Below the pieces are notes generated by a model that saw nothing but the letters and a program-made list of their open reading frames with translations, made no database searches and was not told the origin of the DNA. The position numbers and the translations under genes were made by a program. This document shows, piece by piece, positions 1-8,219 of a stretch of 50,461 nucleotides of DNA. The DNA is from Pseudomonadota bacterium (GTDB taxonomy: Bacteria; Myxococcota_A; UBA796; GCA-2862545), in assembly GCA_947505245.1 (NCBI GenBank), contig CANNIZ010000030.1:1-50461 (forward strand). The letters run 5' to 3'. Each line of letters starts with the position of its first letter. Position 1 is the stretch's first letter.

Positions 1-655
1 TGTCGCGGACGAGCGCGAAAGCCGCCTCGGGCCGCCACCAGCCCGCGTCTGAGCGGCTCGTCACCGCGCGCACGCGGCGCAGGGCCTCGCGGCACAACGG
101 GAGGTCGAGATCAGGCGCGAACAGCGCCTCCCGCGGCTCCAGGCGGTAGATCTCGGCCGCCGCCGCCGCGTCATCGGCCACCCGCGCGACCCGCAGGTCA
201 CCGGTGCTCACGTCCAGGAACGCGACGCCAAGCTGATCAACGCCTGGGGCGATCGCCACGAGTCGGGTCGCTTCCCGCGCGTCCCCCGCGGTCGGGTCGA
301 ACGCGACCCCCGGCGTGACGACGCGCACGACGGCACGCTTGACGAGCCCCTTCGCGAGCTTCGGGTCTTCGATCTGCTCAGCGATGGCGACGCGGTAGCC
401 GGCCTCGACGAGCCGCTGCAGGTACGGCGTGACAGCGTGGTACGGCACGCCGGCCATCGGAATCGGCGTCGGATCGCTGCTGTTCCGCGAGGTGAGCGTG
501 AGCTCGAGTTCGCGCGCGGCGATCACGGCGTCTTCGAAGAACGTCTCGTAGAAGTCGCCCATCCGAAAGAACAGGATCGCGTCCGGGTTCGCGGCCTTGA
601 GCTCGCGGAACTGGTGGAACATCGGCGTGTTCGCCGCGGATCCCGGTTCGGCCAT
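1..655 (-). CDS. mutS: DNA mismatch repair protein MutS (N-terminal part, cut by window edge)
   Basis: Translating the minus strand from the ATG at 655 gives an open frame that runs off the left edge after about 218 codons. The N-terminus has the mismatch-recognition domain I signature FFRMGDFYETF, including the Phe-x-Glu (FYE, residues 35-37) that stacks on the mispaired base. It is followed by 'PMAGVPYHAVTPYLQRLV' and 'GYRVAIAEQIEDP', which are typical of MutS domain I. The ATPase and clamp domains lie outside the window. MutS recognises mismatches and recruits MutL, which is encoded about 8 kb upstream on the same strand. The start codon lies 2 nt beyond the rsmB stop, so the two are probably co-transcribed. 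Identification is firm; full length cannot be judged. Confidence 0.95.
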   Translation of the reverse strand, partial: MAEPGSAANTPMFHQFRELKAANPDAILFFRMGDFYETFFEDAVIAARELELTLTSRNSSDPTPIPMAGVPYHAVTPYLQRLVEAGYRVAIAEQIEDPKLAKGLVKRAVVRVVTPGVAFDPTAGDAREATRLVAIAPGVDQLGVAFLDVSTGDLRVARVADDAAAAAEIYRLEPREALFAPDLDLPLCREALRRVRAVTSRSDAGWWRPEAAFALVRD

Positions 656-657
656 GG

Positions 658-1893
658 CTAGCCGCCGTGCCTGCGCAGCCGGGCGGCGTAGAAGGCGTCC
701 TCGTCGCCTGCTGGGGGCGCGGTGGAGCGTTCGGCCTCGATCGCGAGCCCGTGGGCCTCGGCGAACGCCTTCACGAGCGCGCTGCCCTCTTCGGGCTCGG
801 GGCTGCACACCGCGTAGATCAAGGCTCCGTCGGGTGCAAGATGCGGGAACACGCCCTCGAGCACGGCGCGCTGACGCCTGGCGGCCGCGACGACGTCATT
901 GGGTTTACGACGCCAGCGGATCTCCGGGTGTCGGCGAAGCGTTCCGAGGCCCGTACAAGGCGCGTCCACGAGCACCGTGGAGAAGCTGCCGAGCGTCGGG
1001 TGCCGTCCGGCCTCCCAGTCGTGCGCGTACGCCTCGACCGGACCGTGGACGCGGGCGACGCCGCTCACGAGCAGATCGACGCGATCCTGGTCGCGATCGA
1101 CGGCTGTGACCGCGAGCCCCCGCGACAGCAGCCGAAGTGTCTTTCCCCCTGGCGCGGCGCACGCGTCGAGCACGGGGCCACCTTCGACAAACTCGGTGAC
1201 CGCGGCGGAGGCCGGGTCCTGGACCCACCACGCGCCCTCGGCGAAGCCTGGCAGCGCGCTCACCGCGCCGTGCACGGCGTCCACCCACAAGGAGCCGGCG
1301 ACCTCGACCCCGCCCGCGGTGCCGGGACGGACGAGGTGTCCTGCGGCAGTCATCGCCGCCGTGACGTCTTCTACCGAGCCCTTGCAGGCGATGGCGAGCG
1401 GCGCCTGTTCGTTGTTGCGCGCACACCACGCGTCGGTCGCAGGCTGGCCGTAGCGGCTCGTCCAGCGGTCGAGCAGCCACTGGGGGTGATCCAGCGCCTC
1501 CGCGCGCGACAGGTCCGTCGGCTCCACCACGCGCCGCAGGACCGCGTTCACGAGCCCCTTCGCGCGCCCGGCGCCGACTCGCTGCGCGACGTTCACGGCT
1601 TCGTTCACCACCGCGTGCGGTGGCGTACGGGCGAACAGCTTCTCGAACGCGCCCATGCGGAGCACTGCGCGCACGGCGGGGTCGAGGTTCCCAACGGGCC
1701 GCTCGAGGTGCGGGCGCAACGCCGCGTCCACGTGCGAGCGCCGGCGCAGGACGCCGAGCGCGACGAACCACGCGAGGCCGCGATCGGGGCCCCCTGGCGG
1801 CGCGAACTGGGCGAGCGCGTCCTCGACGTGAGACCCCTTTTCGACCTCGATCAACGCGCGCACGGCGGCGACCCGCCCGAGGTTCACTTCCAC
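658..1893 (-). CDS. rsmB: 16S rRNA (cytosine-C5)-methyltransferase RsmB
   Basis: 411 residues starting at GTG. Residues 1 to about 130 form a NusB-like RNA-binding domain ('HAVVNEAVNVAQR...KGLVNAVLRR'). The rest is a Rossmann SAM-dependent methyltransferase with SAM motif 'LDACAAPGGKT' and the two family cysteines, in 'VDAPCTG' (Cys about 313) and 'YAVCSPEPEEG' (Cys about 363). The latter is the position of the covalent nucleophile in RNA m5C enzymes. RsmB methylates C967 (E. coli numbering) of 16S rRNA in the cytoplasm. The start overlaps the end of the upstream lapA-like gene by 10 nt, and mutS follows 2 nt after the stop, so it sits inside a co-transcribed run. Its length is close to E. 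coli RsmB (429). Confidence 0.92.
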   Translation of the reverse strand: MEVNLGRVAAVRALIEVEKGSHVEDALAQFAPPGGPDRGLAWFVALGVLRRRSHVDAALRPHLERPVGNLDPAVRAVLRMGAFEKLFARTPPHAVVNEAVNVAQRVGAGRAKGLVNAVLRRVVEPTDLSRAEALDHPQWLLDRWTSRYGQPATDAWCARNNEQAPLAIACKGSVEDVTAAMTAAGHLVRPGTAGGVEVAGSLWVDAVHGAVSALPGFAEGAWWVQDPASAAVTEFVEGGPVLDACAAPGGKTLRLLSRGLAVTAVDRDQDRVDLLVSGVARVHGPVEAYAHDWEAGRHPTLGSFSTVLVDAPCTGLGTLRRHPEIRWRRKPNDVVAAARRQRAVLEGVFPHLAPDGALIYAVCSPEPEEGSALVKAFAEAHGLAIEAERSTAPPAGDEDAFYAARLRRHGG

Positions 1894-2234
1894 CCGTCGC
1901 CCTGCGTACCGCTGCTGGACGTACTCGTCGACGTCTGACGTGACGCCGTCGTGAACGCGAGCTCACGTTCCAGGCGACGAACCCGGCTGGAAGACGCCAA
2001 CGCGCGACCTCCGAACACGATCGTCGCGAGCAGGAATCCGACCAGGAACGCCCCGCCGACGAGCCACAACACGGGGATGGGCTCGGAGAACTGCCACTTC
2101 GCGATCGCTCCGGGCAACTCCAGCGAGAGGGTGACCTTGCGTGCGGCGTTCTGCACGTAGAACAGCCACCCCATGAACGTCGCGAGGGCGGCGAATACGA
2201 GCGCGACGATGGCGAGCCAGCCTCGTGCGGTCAT
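1884..2234 (-). CDS. LapA-domain (DUF1049-like) inner-membrane protein
   Basis: 116 residues with a membrane segment near residues 5-27 and a second near 54-75, separated by a short periplasmic loop. A basic stretch, 'RVRRLERELAF', and a Ser/Thr-rich cytoplasmic tail follow. This layout (two membrane segments, then a short coiled coil) is that of LapA/YciS-type proteins, which in enterobacteria work with LapB to control LpxC and LPS synthesis. The assignment rests on topology and the 'WLFYVQNAARKVTLSL' pattern, so it is moderate. It lies downstream of rpsA and overlaps rsmB by 10 nt. In E. coli lapA is also near rpsA (rpsA-ihfB-lapA-lapB), which supports the call. No lapB is present here. Confidence 0.65.
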   Translation of the reverse strand: MTARGWLAIVALVFAALATFMGWLFYVQNAARKVTLSLELPGAIAKWQFSEPIPVLWLVGGAFLVGFLLATIVFGGRALASSSRVRRLERELAFTTASRQTSTSTSSSGTQGDGWK

Positions 2235-2274
2235 CAGGGACTCCGGGAACGGTGCGATTCTACCAGCGGGGCTC

Positions 2275-2366
2275 GTTTCTCGCAGAGGAACAAGAGAAAG
2301 GGCAGAGTTCGCAGAGGATCAGCCTCTCTGCGCGCCCTGCCCAATCTCCGCGTCTCTGCGAGAAAC
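2275..2366. repeat. Long imperfect inverted repeat in the rpsA-lapA gap
   Basis: The outer arms GTTTCTCGCAGAG (2275-2287) and CTCTGCGAGAAAC (2354-2366) are perfect 13-bp reverse complements. Inside them are GGGCAG/CTGCCC and a central CGCAGAGG-atcag-CCTCTCTGCG hairpin, so the whole 92 bp can fold into one long interrupted stem. It has no T-tract, so it is not a plain intrinsic terminator. It lies between the rpsA stop and the lapA-like start. The 'GCAGAG/CTCTGCG' composition is unlike the flanking genes and suggests a small mobile or REP/MITE-like element. Confidence 0.7.
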
Positions 2367-2401
2367 GGAAACGTCGGAGTCACCTCCGACGCGCCCAGAC
2401 A

Positions 2402-4132
2402 TTACTTCTTGAGCTTCTTCGCGACGTCGCCCATCACGTCGCCGAGGCGCGCGCCGGCCTCGCCGGAGCGGCGGCGGTAGTCTTCCACGTCGCCCGCGGC
2501 GCGCTCGGTGGCGCCCTTCTCGGACAGCGACATCTTGCGGTCGTGCGCGTCGATGTGGAGGATCTCGCAGCGGATCTTCTTGGGCACGCCGTCTTCACCG
2601 GGCGCGTACTCCTTCTGCCAGTCGCCGCTCTCGCCGTGGGCGAGCTCGGAGATGTGCACGAGGCCTTCGACACCCTCTTCGATCTCGACGAACACGCCGA
2701 AGTCTGCCATGTGGACGGCTGCGCCTTCCACGACCTGGCCGAGGAAGAAGCGGCTGTGGACGGTGTACCAGGGGTCCTCACCGAGCTGCTTGATGCCGAG
2801 GGAGAACCGCTCGTTCTCCTTGTCGATCGAGAGCACGCGGGCTTCGACCGGATCGCCCTTCTTGAAGCGGTCCGACGGGTGGCGGACGCGCTGCGACCAG
2901 GACAGGTCGGAGATGTGCACGAGACCGTCGATACCCTCGTCGATGCCCACGAAGATGCCGAAGTCCGTGATGTTGCGGACCGTGCCCTTCACGATGCTGC
3001 CGACCGGGTACTGCTGCTCGACCACGTCCCACGGGTTCTGCTCGAGCTGCTTCATGCCGAGGCTGATGCGCTTGTTCTCGACGTCGATGTCGAGGACCTT
3101 CGCTTCGATGACCTTGCCGACTTCGACGAGCTTGGACGGGTGCTTGATGCGCTTGTTCCACGTCATCTCGCTGATGTGGACCAGGCCTTCGATGCCGTCT
3201 TCCAGCTCGATGAACGCGCCGTAATCGGGGATCGAGACGACCTTGCCGCGCACGATCGCGCCGACCGGGTACTTGTACTCGACCTCTTCCCAGGGATCGG
3301 GGCGGATCTGCTTGTAGCCGAGGCTGACGCGCTGCGTGTCCGCGTCGAACTTGAGGACCTTGACCTCGACCGACTGGCCGACTTCGAACATGTCGTGCGG
3401 CGAGTTGAGGCGGCCGTAGCTCATGTCCGTGATGTGCAGGAGGCCGTCGATGCCGCCGAGATCGATGAACGCACCGTAATCGGTGATGTTCTTGACGATG
3501 CCGGTGAGGATGGCGCCCTCGCGCAGGCGCTGAATCGTCTCGTCGCGCTTGCTCTCGCGCTCCTGCTCGAGCAGGACGCGGCGGGAGAGCACGATGTTTC
3601 CGCGCTTCTTGTTGAACTTGATGATCTTGAACTCGTACGTCTCACCGATGAGCTTGTCGAGGTTCTTGACCTGGCGCAGATCGACCTGCGAACCGGGGAG
3701 GAACGCCTTGACGCCGATGTCGACCGCGAGGCCGCCCTTGACGCGCGCGACGATCTGGCCCTTGACCACTTCGTCCTTCTCGACCGCCTTGGAGATCTCT
3801 TCCCAGGCCTTCATCAGGTCGGCCTTTTCCTTCGACAGGAACAGGACGCCGTCTTCTTCGTCGAGCGTGTCGAGGTAGACGTCGACGATGTCGTTCAGCT
3901 TGAGCGTGATCTCGCCTTCGGGCGTCTTGAACTCGCTCGTCGCGATCATGCCTTCGGCTTTGTACTGGATGTCGACCGTGACCCACTCATCCGAGATGTT
4001 GATCACTCGCCCCTGGACGACGGACTGTTCCTTAATGCCCTTCTGGCCCATCAATTCATCGAAGAAGGACTTGAACTGCTCGTCGCTGATCTGATTGAGG
4101 GGGAGGTTCAACAGGTTCGGATCTTGGGTCAT
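2402..4132 (-). CDS. rpsA: 30S ribosomal protein S1
   Basis: 576 residues beginning MTQDPNLLNLPLNQ. It consists of consecutive S1 (OB-fold) RNA-binding repeats, recognisable by the recurring 'G.V..I.DYGAF(I/V).(L/I)...(E/D)GL(V/L)HISE(M/L)' pattern. At least four copies are clear ('DYGAFIDLGGIDGLLHITD', 'DYGAFIELEDGIEGLVHISE', 'DFGIFVGIDEGIDGLVHISD', 'DFGVFVEIEEGVEGLVHISE'), plus two diverged N-terminal ones. E. coli S1 has 557 residues and six repeats. S1 loads mRNA onto the 30S subunit. The gene follows cmk, the classic cmk-rpsA order, but is separated from it by 279 bp of structured and repeated leader. In E. coli S1 represses its own mRNA, and the leader hairpins here may serve that role (inference). 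Confidence 0.97.
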   Translation of the reverse strand: MTQDPNLLNLPLNQISDEQFKSFFDELMGQKGIKEQSVVQGRVINISDEWVTVDIQYKAEGMIATSEFKTPEGEITLKLNDIVDVYLDTLDEEDGVLFLSKEKADLMKAWEEISKAVEKDEVVKGQIVARVKGGLAVDIGVKAFLPGSQVDLRQVKNLDKLIGETYEFKIIKFNKKRGNIVLSRRVLLEQERESKRDETIQRLREGAILTGIVKNITDYGAFIDLGGIDGLLHITDMSYGRLNSPHDMFEVGQSVEVKVLKFDADTQRVSLGYKQIRPDPWEEVEYKYPVGAIVRGKVVSIPDYGAFIELEDGIEGLVHISEMTWNKRIKHPSKLVEVGKVIEAKVLDIDVENKRISLGMKQLEQNPWDVVEQQYPVGSIVKGTVRNITDFGIFVGIDEGIDGLVHISDLSWSQRVRHPSDRFKKGDPVEARVLSIDKENERFSLGIKQLGEDPWYTVHSRFFLGQVVEGAAVHMADFGVFVEIEEGVEGLVHISELAHGESGDWQKEYAPGEDGVPKKIRCEILHIDAHDRKMSLSEKGATERAAGDVEDYRRRSGEAGARLGDVMGDVAKKLKK

Positions 4133-4333
4133 CTGGCTTTTACTCTTTGGTTACCGGCGGCGAGGCCGCCGGGCGCGAAAACGGGAGTGACTTCACCTGG
4201 GGCGTCCCGAGCGCCGTGGGATCGCGCAGATCCCGCCAGGTGCCGCGTCGCGTCACGCGACGACGGATCCCCAGGCTTACCCCGGGGATGGCGCACGTAT
4301 CGCGCGCGTCCTCACCGTGTCAACGCGAGTGAG
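4133..4333 (-). other. Structured leader between cmk and rpsA
   Basis: About 200 bp upstream of the rpsA start, with no credible gene. Three perfect short hairpins are visible: CCGGCGGC-gag-GCCGCCGG (4154-4172, about 21 nt before the rpsA ATG), GGGATC-gcgca-GATCCC (4218-4234) and CGTCGCG-tca-CGCGACG (4246-4262). None has a U-tract on the transcribed strand, so a simple terminator is unlikely. The rpsA start has no strong Shine-Dalgarno, only AAAGAG. Structured leaders without a clear SD are known for S1 autoregulation in gamma-proteobacteria; applying that here is inference. Confidence 0.45.
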
Positions 4334-4413
4334 CGCGCAGCGAGCGGAACGCGAGCGAAGGCCAAGAAGTTCAACGCGCAGCGAACGGAACGCGAGCGAA
4401 GGCCAAGAAGTTC
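4334..4413. repeat. Two-copy 41-bp tandem repeat at the cmk 3' end
   Basis: Copy 1 (4334-4374) and copy 2 (4375-4413, 39 of 41 bp before divergence) differ at a single internal base (GAGCGG versus GAACGG). Both carry the core 'GCGAGCGAAGGCCAAGAAG'. The second copy includes the TCA that is the cmk stop codon on the minus strand, so the duplication begins exactly at the end of the gene. Confidence 0.9.
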
Positions 4414-5095
4414 ACGCACCGCGCGATCGTGCGAGTTCGAGCACCAGATCGATGGCCTCGCGGATCGTCAGCTTGGACGTGTCGACGTGGATGGCGTCGA
4501 CCGCAGCGACAAGCGGCGCTGTGGGTCGCTCGCGGTCCTGCTTGTCGCGGGCTTCGAGCGCGTCCTTGATATCGTCGAAATGCACCATCTCGCCGCGGCG
4601 GAGCAGCTCCTCGTGACGCCGTCGCGCGCGCTCGTCGAGATCGGCGTCGAGGAAGATCTTCAGGCCCGCGTCCGGGAGCACGACCGTACCGATGTCGCGG
4701 CCGTCCATGACGACGCCGCCGCGGTGTCCGAGATCGCGCTGCAGGTCGAGGAGGGCGCTTCGAACCGCCGGGTGCACGGACACGTCCGAGGCGCCGCGCC
4801 CGATGTCGTCGGCGCGGATCTGCGCGGTGACATCGACGCCGTCGACGATCACGTGAAGGAAGTCGGTGTCCCACGCGAACTCGAATCTGAGGCCCGAGGC
4901 GACGTTCGCGACAGCGTCAGCGTCAGACCAGGACACGCCGCGTTGCTTCGAGACGAGCGCCACGGCGCGGTACATCGCTCCCGTGTCGACGTACTGAAAA
5001 TGAAGCATTCGAGCCACGCTTCGTGCGACGGTTCCCTTTCCCGACGAGCCAGGGCCGTCTACCGCGATCGTGAGTCTTGGAACGGTGTCAGGCAC
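4412..5095 (-). CDS. cmk: Cytidylate kinase
   Basis: Phosphorylates CMP and dCMP for nucleotide synthesis. The P-loop GPGSSGKGT lies near the N-terminus, followed by 'YVDTGAMYRAVAL' and 'DGRDIGTVVLPDAGLKIFLDAD', all standard for Cmk. I chose the GTG at 5095 over an in-frame ATG at 5152. It gives 227 residues, the same length as E. coli Cmk, places the P-loop at the usual distance from the N-terminus, and overlaps the aroA stop by only 8 nt. The ATG at 5152 would overlap aroA by 65 nt and add about 19 unlikely residues. The gene order aroA-cmk-rpsA is widely conserved. Confidence 0.93.
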   Translation of the reverse strand: MPDTVPRLTIAVDGPGSSGKGTVARSVARMLHFQYVDTGAMYRAVALVSKQRGVSWSDADAVANVASGLRFEFAWDTDFLHVIVDGVDVTAQIRADDIGRGASDVSVHPAVRSALLDLQRDLGHRGGVVMDGRDIGTVVLPDAGLKIFLDADLDERARRRHEELLRRGEMVHFDDIKDALEARDKQDRERPTAPLVAAVDAIHVDTSKLTIREAIDLVLELARSRGA

Positions 5096-6362
5096 GAAGG
5101 GATTCCAGGTCGGTTCGAAAGCCGGGATAGCTCGACGAGACCGCGTCCGCACCCCGGATCGTCACGCCGCCAGGCGTCGCGCGCGCGGCCACGGCGAAGG
5201 ACATCGCGATTCGGTGATCGCCGGTCGCGTCGCAAATGCCCGGTCCGGCCGGTCGGCCCCCTTGGATCACCATGCCGTCAGGCCGCTCCTCGACCTCGAT
5301 GCCGAGCGTGCGCAGGCCGGCGGCCATCTGCGCGATGCGGTCGGACTCCTTCACGCGAAGCTCGGCGGCGTCGGCGATCACGGTCTCGCCCTCGGCGAAG
5401 GCAGCCGCGACCGCGAGGATCGGGAGCTCGTCGATGCAGCGCAGCGCGAGGTCGCCGTCGATGCGCGTCCCGATGAGCGGACCGAACCGCACGAGCAGGT
5501 CGGCCACGGGCTCGGCCCCTCCCTCCTTCTTGAACACCTGGACCGACGCACCCATGCGGTCGAGCGCGTCGAGCACGCCGGCGCGCGTCGGGTTGATGCC
5601 GACGTTCTCGAGGTAGATCTCGCTACCGGGAACGATGGCACCAGCGACCAGCCAGAACGCCGCGGCGGAGATGTCTCCCGGCACGTCGACATCGACGGGG
5701 TCGAGGTGTTCAACGGGGAGCGCCACGAGCCAGCCGTCGGGCGCGCGACGCAGGGTGACCCCCATCTTCGCGAGCATGCGCTCGGTGTGATCGCGCGAGA
5801 GGCGGGGCTCTCGGATGGCGACGCCGGTTTGGAGGCCCGCGAGCAGGCAGGCCGACTTCACCTGCGCGCTGGGAACTGGAAGATCGTGCTGCACCATGTG
5901 CAGCGAGCCGCCGCGGATCGAGATCGGAGCCTGCGCACCGTCGGCGCGACCGTCGATGCGCGCGCCCATGCGCCGCAACGGCTCCACGACGCGCTTCATC
6001 GGCCGCCGTCGCAGCGAGCCGTCCCCGGTAAGGACGCTGTGAAACGGCTGAGCCGCACAGACGCCCGCGAGGAGCCGGATCGTGGTGCCGCTGTTGCCGC
6101 AGTCGATGACGTCCTTCGGTTCGGTCAGTCGCGCAGGCGGCCGAACGATCAGCGCGTCTCCGTCGGGCTCGACGACGGCGCCCATGGCGCGGACCGCGTC
6201 CATCGTCGCCTTCGGGTCATCGGACGCGAGCAGGTTGCGTACCCGTGCGGGGCCGCGCGCGAGCGCGTTGAACAGGATCGCGCGATGCGAGATCGACTTG
6301 TCTCCCGGCACCCGCAGACGGCCACGCAACGCGCCGTCAGGCGCCAGGGACCATTCGTTCAC
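5088..6362 (-). CDS. aroA: 3-phosphoshikimate 1-carboxyvinyltransferase (EPSP synthase)
   Basis: Joins shikimate-3-phosphate and PEP in the sixth step of the shikimate pathway. Signatures are 'VPGDKSISHRAILFNALA' near the N-terminus, 'LDCGNSGTTIRLL'-type motif ('VIDCGNSGTTIRLLAG'), 'GDGSLRRRPM' and the C-terminal 'VKESDRIAQMAAGL' and 'DHRIAMSFAVA'. The GTG at 6362 gives 424 residues (E. coli 427) and overlaps the accA stop as GTGA, indicating translational coupling. A longer frame reaching 6464 adds an Arg-rich tract that lies over accA and is rejected. Active-site Lys and Arg residues are present. Confidence 0.95.
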   Translation of the reverse strand: MNEWSLAPDGALRGRLRVPGDKSISHRAILFNALARGPARVRNLLASDDPKATMDAVRAMGAVVEPDGDALIVRPPARLTEPKDVIDCGNSGTTIRLLAGVCAAQPFHSVLTGDGSLRRRPMKRVVEPLRRMGARIDGRADGAQAPISIRGGSLHMVQHDLPVPSAQVKSACLLAGLQTGVAIREPRLSRDHTERMLAKMGVTLRRAPDGWLVALPVEHLDPVDVDVPGDISAAAFWLVAGAIVPGSEIYLENVGINPTRAGVLDALDRMGASVQVFKKEGGAEPVADLLVRFGPLIGTRIDGDLALRCIDELPILAVAAAFAEGETVIADAAELRVKESDRIAQMAAGLRTLGIEVEERPDGMVIQGGRPAGPGICDATGDHRIAMSFAVAARATPGGVTIRGADAVSSSYPGFRTDLESLRA

Positions 6363-7321
6363 GAGGCGCGCTCCTCGAACTGGCCGAGCTTGCGGAACCG
6401 CGCGTAACGGTCGCGGACGAGCTCGTCGCGCGACAGCCCGGAGAGGTCGACCAGGTGCTTCCACAGCGTGTCACCTACGCCCGCGACAGCGAGATCGCGC
6501 CGGCGGTGCGCGCCGCCGTGCGGCTCGGGGACGATCTCGTCGATGACGCCGAGGTCGAGGCAGTCCTGCGCGGTGATCTTCAGCGCCTCGGCGGCCCGCG
6601 GCCCTTCGGCCCGGTCGCGCCAAAGGATGGCGGCGCAACCCTCCGGGCTGATCACCGAGTACACGCTGTTCTCGAGCATGACGACACGGTTCGCCACGCC
6701 GACGGCGAGCGCACCTCCCGAGCCCCCTTCCCCGATGACGACCGTGATGATGGGGACCCCGAGCTCGCTCATCTCCATGATGTTGCGCGCGATCGCCTCG
6801 GCCTGACCGCGCTCCTCAGCGTCCAGACCCGGGTAGGCGCCCGGCGTGTCGATGAACGTGATGATCGGCAGGCCCATCGTGTCGGCCATGTGCATGAGCC
6901 GCATCGCCTTGCGGTACCCGTCGGGGCGCGCCATGCCGAAGTTTCGCTTCAAGCTCTCTTTTGTGTTTCGGCCCTTCTGGTGCCCGATCACGAGGCACGG
7001 GCGGCCGCGAAGGCGGGCCGTGCCGCAGACGATCGCTTGATCGTCGTGGCCGAGGCGGTCTCCGTGGAGCTCCATCCACTCGGTGAACAGCATCTCGACG
7101 TAGTCGAGCGTGTACGGACGGTTCGGGTGACGCGAAAGCAGCGTGCGTTGCCACGGCGAAAGAGCGCCGAAGATGCGCTCTTCAAGACGATGGGCCTGCG
7201 TCTCCAGCTGGTCGATCGATGCCGCGAGGTTGACCCCGTTCTTCTCCTGCAAGTCGCGCAATTGGTCGATGCGCTTGCGGAGCTCGAGGATGGGGCGTTC
7301 GAAGTCGAGGACGATGTCCAT
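6359..7321 (-). CDS. accA: Acetyl-CoA carboxylase, carboxyltransferase subunit alpha
   Basis: 320 residues from ATG 7321 (E. coli AccA 319). It has the N-terminal helix 'LDFERPILELRKRIDQL' and the carboxyltransferase core 'GHQKGRNTKESLKRNFGMARPDGYRKA', 'PIITFIDTPGAYPGLDAEERGQ' and 'GEGGSGGALAV'. AccA pairs with AccD to transfer the carboxyl group from biotin to acetyl-CoA, the first step of fatty-acid synthesis. AccD is not in the window. A frame extending to 7519 continues into miaA antisense and is not believed. It sits 25 nt after the miaA stop and overlaps the aroA start by 4 nt. Confidence 0.95.
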   Translation of the reverse strand: MDIVLDFERPILELRKRIDQLRDLQEKNGVNLAASIDQLETQAHRLEERIFGALSPWQRTLLSRHPNRPYTLDYVEMLFTEWMELHGDRLGHDDQAIVCGTARLRGRPCLVIGHQKGRNTKESLKRNFGMARPDGYRKAMRLMHMADTMGLPIITFIDTPGAYPGLDAEERGQAEAIARNIMEMSELGVPIITVVIGEGGSGGALAVGVANRVVMLENSVYSVISPEGCAAILWRDRAEGPRAAEALKITAQDCLDLGVIDEIVPEPHGGAHRRRDLAVAGVGDTLWKHLVDLSGLSRDELVRDRYARFRKLGQFEERAS

Positions 7322-7346
7322 GCGCGAACCTTTGCAAGGGTCCCTG

Positions 7347-8219
7347 CTATCCGGGTTTGAACAGTCTCGCAGCCGCTGCCAGGACTTCGTCGATGCTCGC
7401 GGTAGGCACGTAGCCGAGACCGCGCATCCACGTGCGCTGCTTTCGAGCGAACCTGCGCGTGTCCCGTTGGGTGCGCAGAATCGCTTGGTCGAGCGGCAGC
7501 CCGTCGAGCAGGTGGTCACACAGGTGACGGTAGCCGAGCGACGACATCGGCTTCAGGGTGCGTGCGTAGCCGCGCTCGAGCAGGCCGCTCACCTCGTCGA
7601 CGTAGCCGCGCTCGACCATGTCGAGCACGCGCGCGTCGATTCGCTCGTCAAGGTCAGTGCGATCGAGCCAAAGGCCGACGGTCGGCACGCGGTCTGGCTC
7701 GAGCCCGTGCGCGCTCTGGAGGTCCGAGAGTCGCGTCCCGGTCGCCCGAAACACCTCGAGACCGCGCACGATCCGCAGGGTGTCGTTCGGATGCAGACGG
7801 GCGGCGAGTACCGGATCGACGCGCGCGAGCTCAGCGTGGGGATCGGGCAGCGCCTCGAGCTCCGCTCGCAGCGACGCGTCCATCGCGGGCGTCGCGACGA
7901 GGCCCCGGGTGAACGAGCGAAGGTAGAGGCTGGTGCCGCCGCAAAGGACGACGTGCTCGTGGTCCGAAGCGACCCGATCCGCCAGCTGAACGAAGTCCGC
8001 GGCGTCGAACGGCTGGTCGACGTCCACGACGTCGATTCCGAAATGTACTGCGCGGGACTGCTCTTCGGCGGTTGCCTTGTTCGTGCCGATGTCCATGCCC
8101 CGGTACACCTGCATCGCGTCCGCCGACACGACGACCGCACTGAACGCCTCTGCCACGGCGACCGCAGCCGCGGTCTTTCCGGCGCCGGTAGGTCCGGCGA
8201 TCACGAGCACCGGCTTCAT
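7347..8219 (-). CDS. miaA: tRNA dimethylallyltransferase
   Basis: 290 residues. It has the P-loop 'IAGPTGAGKTAAAVAVAEAF', then 'VVSADAMQVYRGMDIGTNKAT' and 'HFGIDVVDV'. 'GGTSLYLRSFTRGL' and 'SLGYRHL' match MiaA, and the C-terminal 'RTQRDTRRFARKQRTW(M/F)R' is the tRNA-binding tail. MiaA transfers dimethylallyl to A37 of tRNAs that read UNN codons. The ATG at 8219 overlaps the mutL stop as ATGA. The mutL-miaA pairing is conserved in many proteobacteria, including E. coli. A longer frame to 8702 lies inside mutL and is rejected. Confidence 0.95.
   Translation of the reverse strand: MKPVLVIAGPTGAGKTAAAVAVAEAFSAVVVSADAMQVYRGMDIGTNKATAEEQSRAVHFGIDVVDVDQPFDAADFVQLADRVASDHEHVVLCGGTSLYLRSFTRGLVATPAMDASLRAELEALPDPHAELARVDPVLAARLHPNDTLRIVRGLEVFRATGTRLSDLQSAHGLEPDRVPTVGLWLDRTDLDERIDARVLDMVERGYVDEVSGLLERGYARTLKPMSSLGYRHLCDHLLDGLPLDQAILRTQRDTRRFARKQRTWMRGLGYVPTASIDEVLAAAARLFKPG

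Noticed and set aside
5096..5152. Longer cmk start at 5152
   Set aside because: It would add residues absent from the family and overlap aroA by 65 nt; the GTG at 5095 fits length and coupling.
2225..5476. Very long plus-strand open frame opposite rpsA and cmk
   Set aside because: It is an antisense shadow caused by GC-biased third positions of the real minus-strand genes. The product is low-complexity Leu/Asp/Arg and matches nothing.
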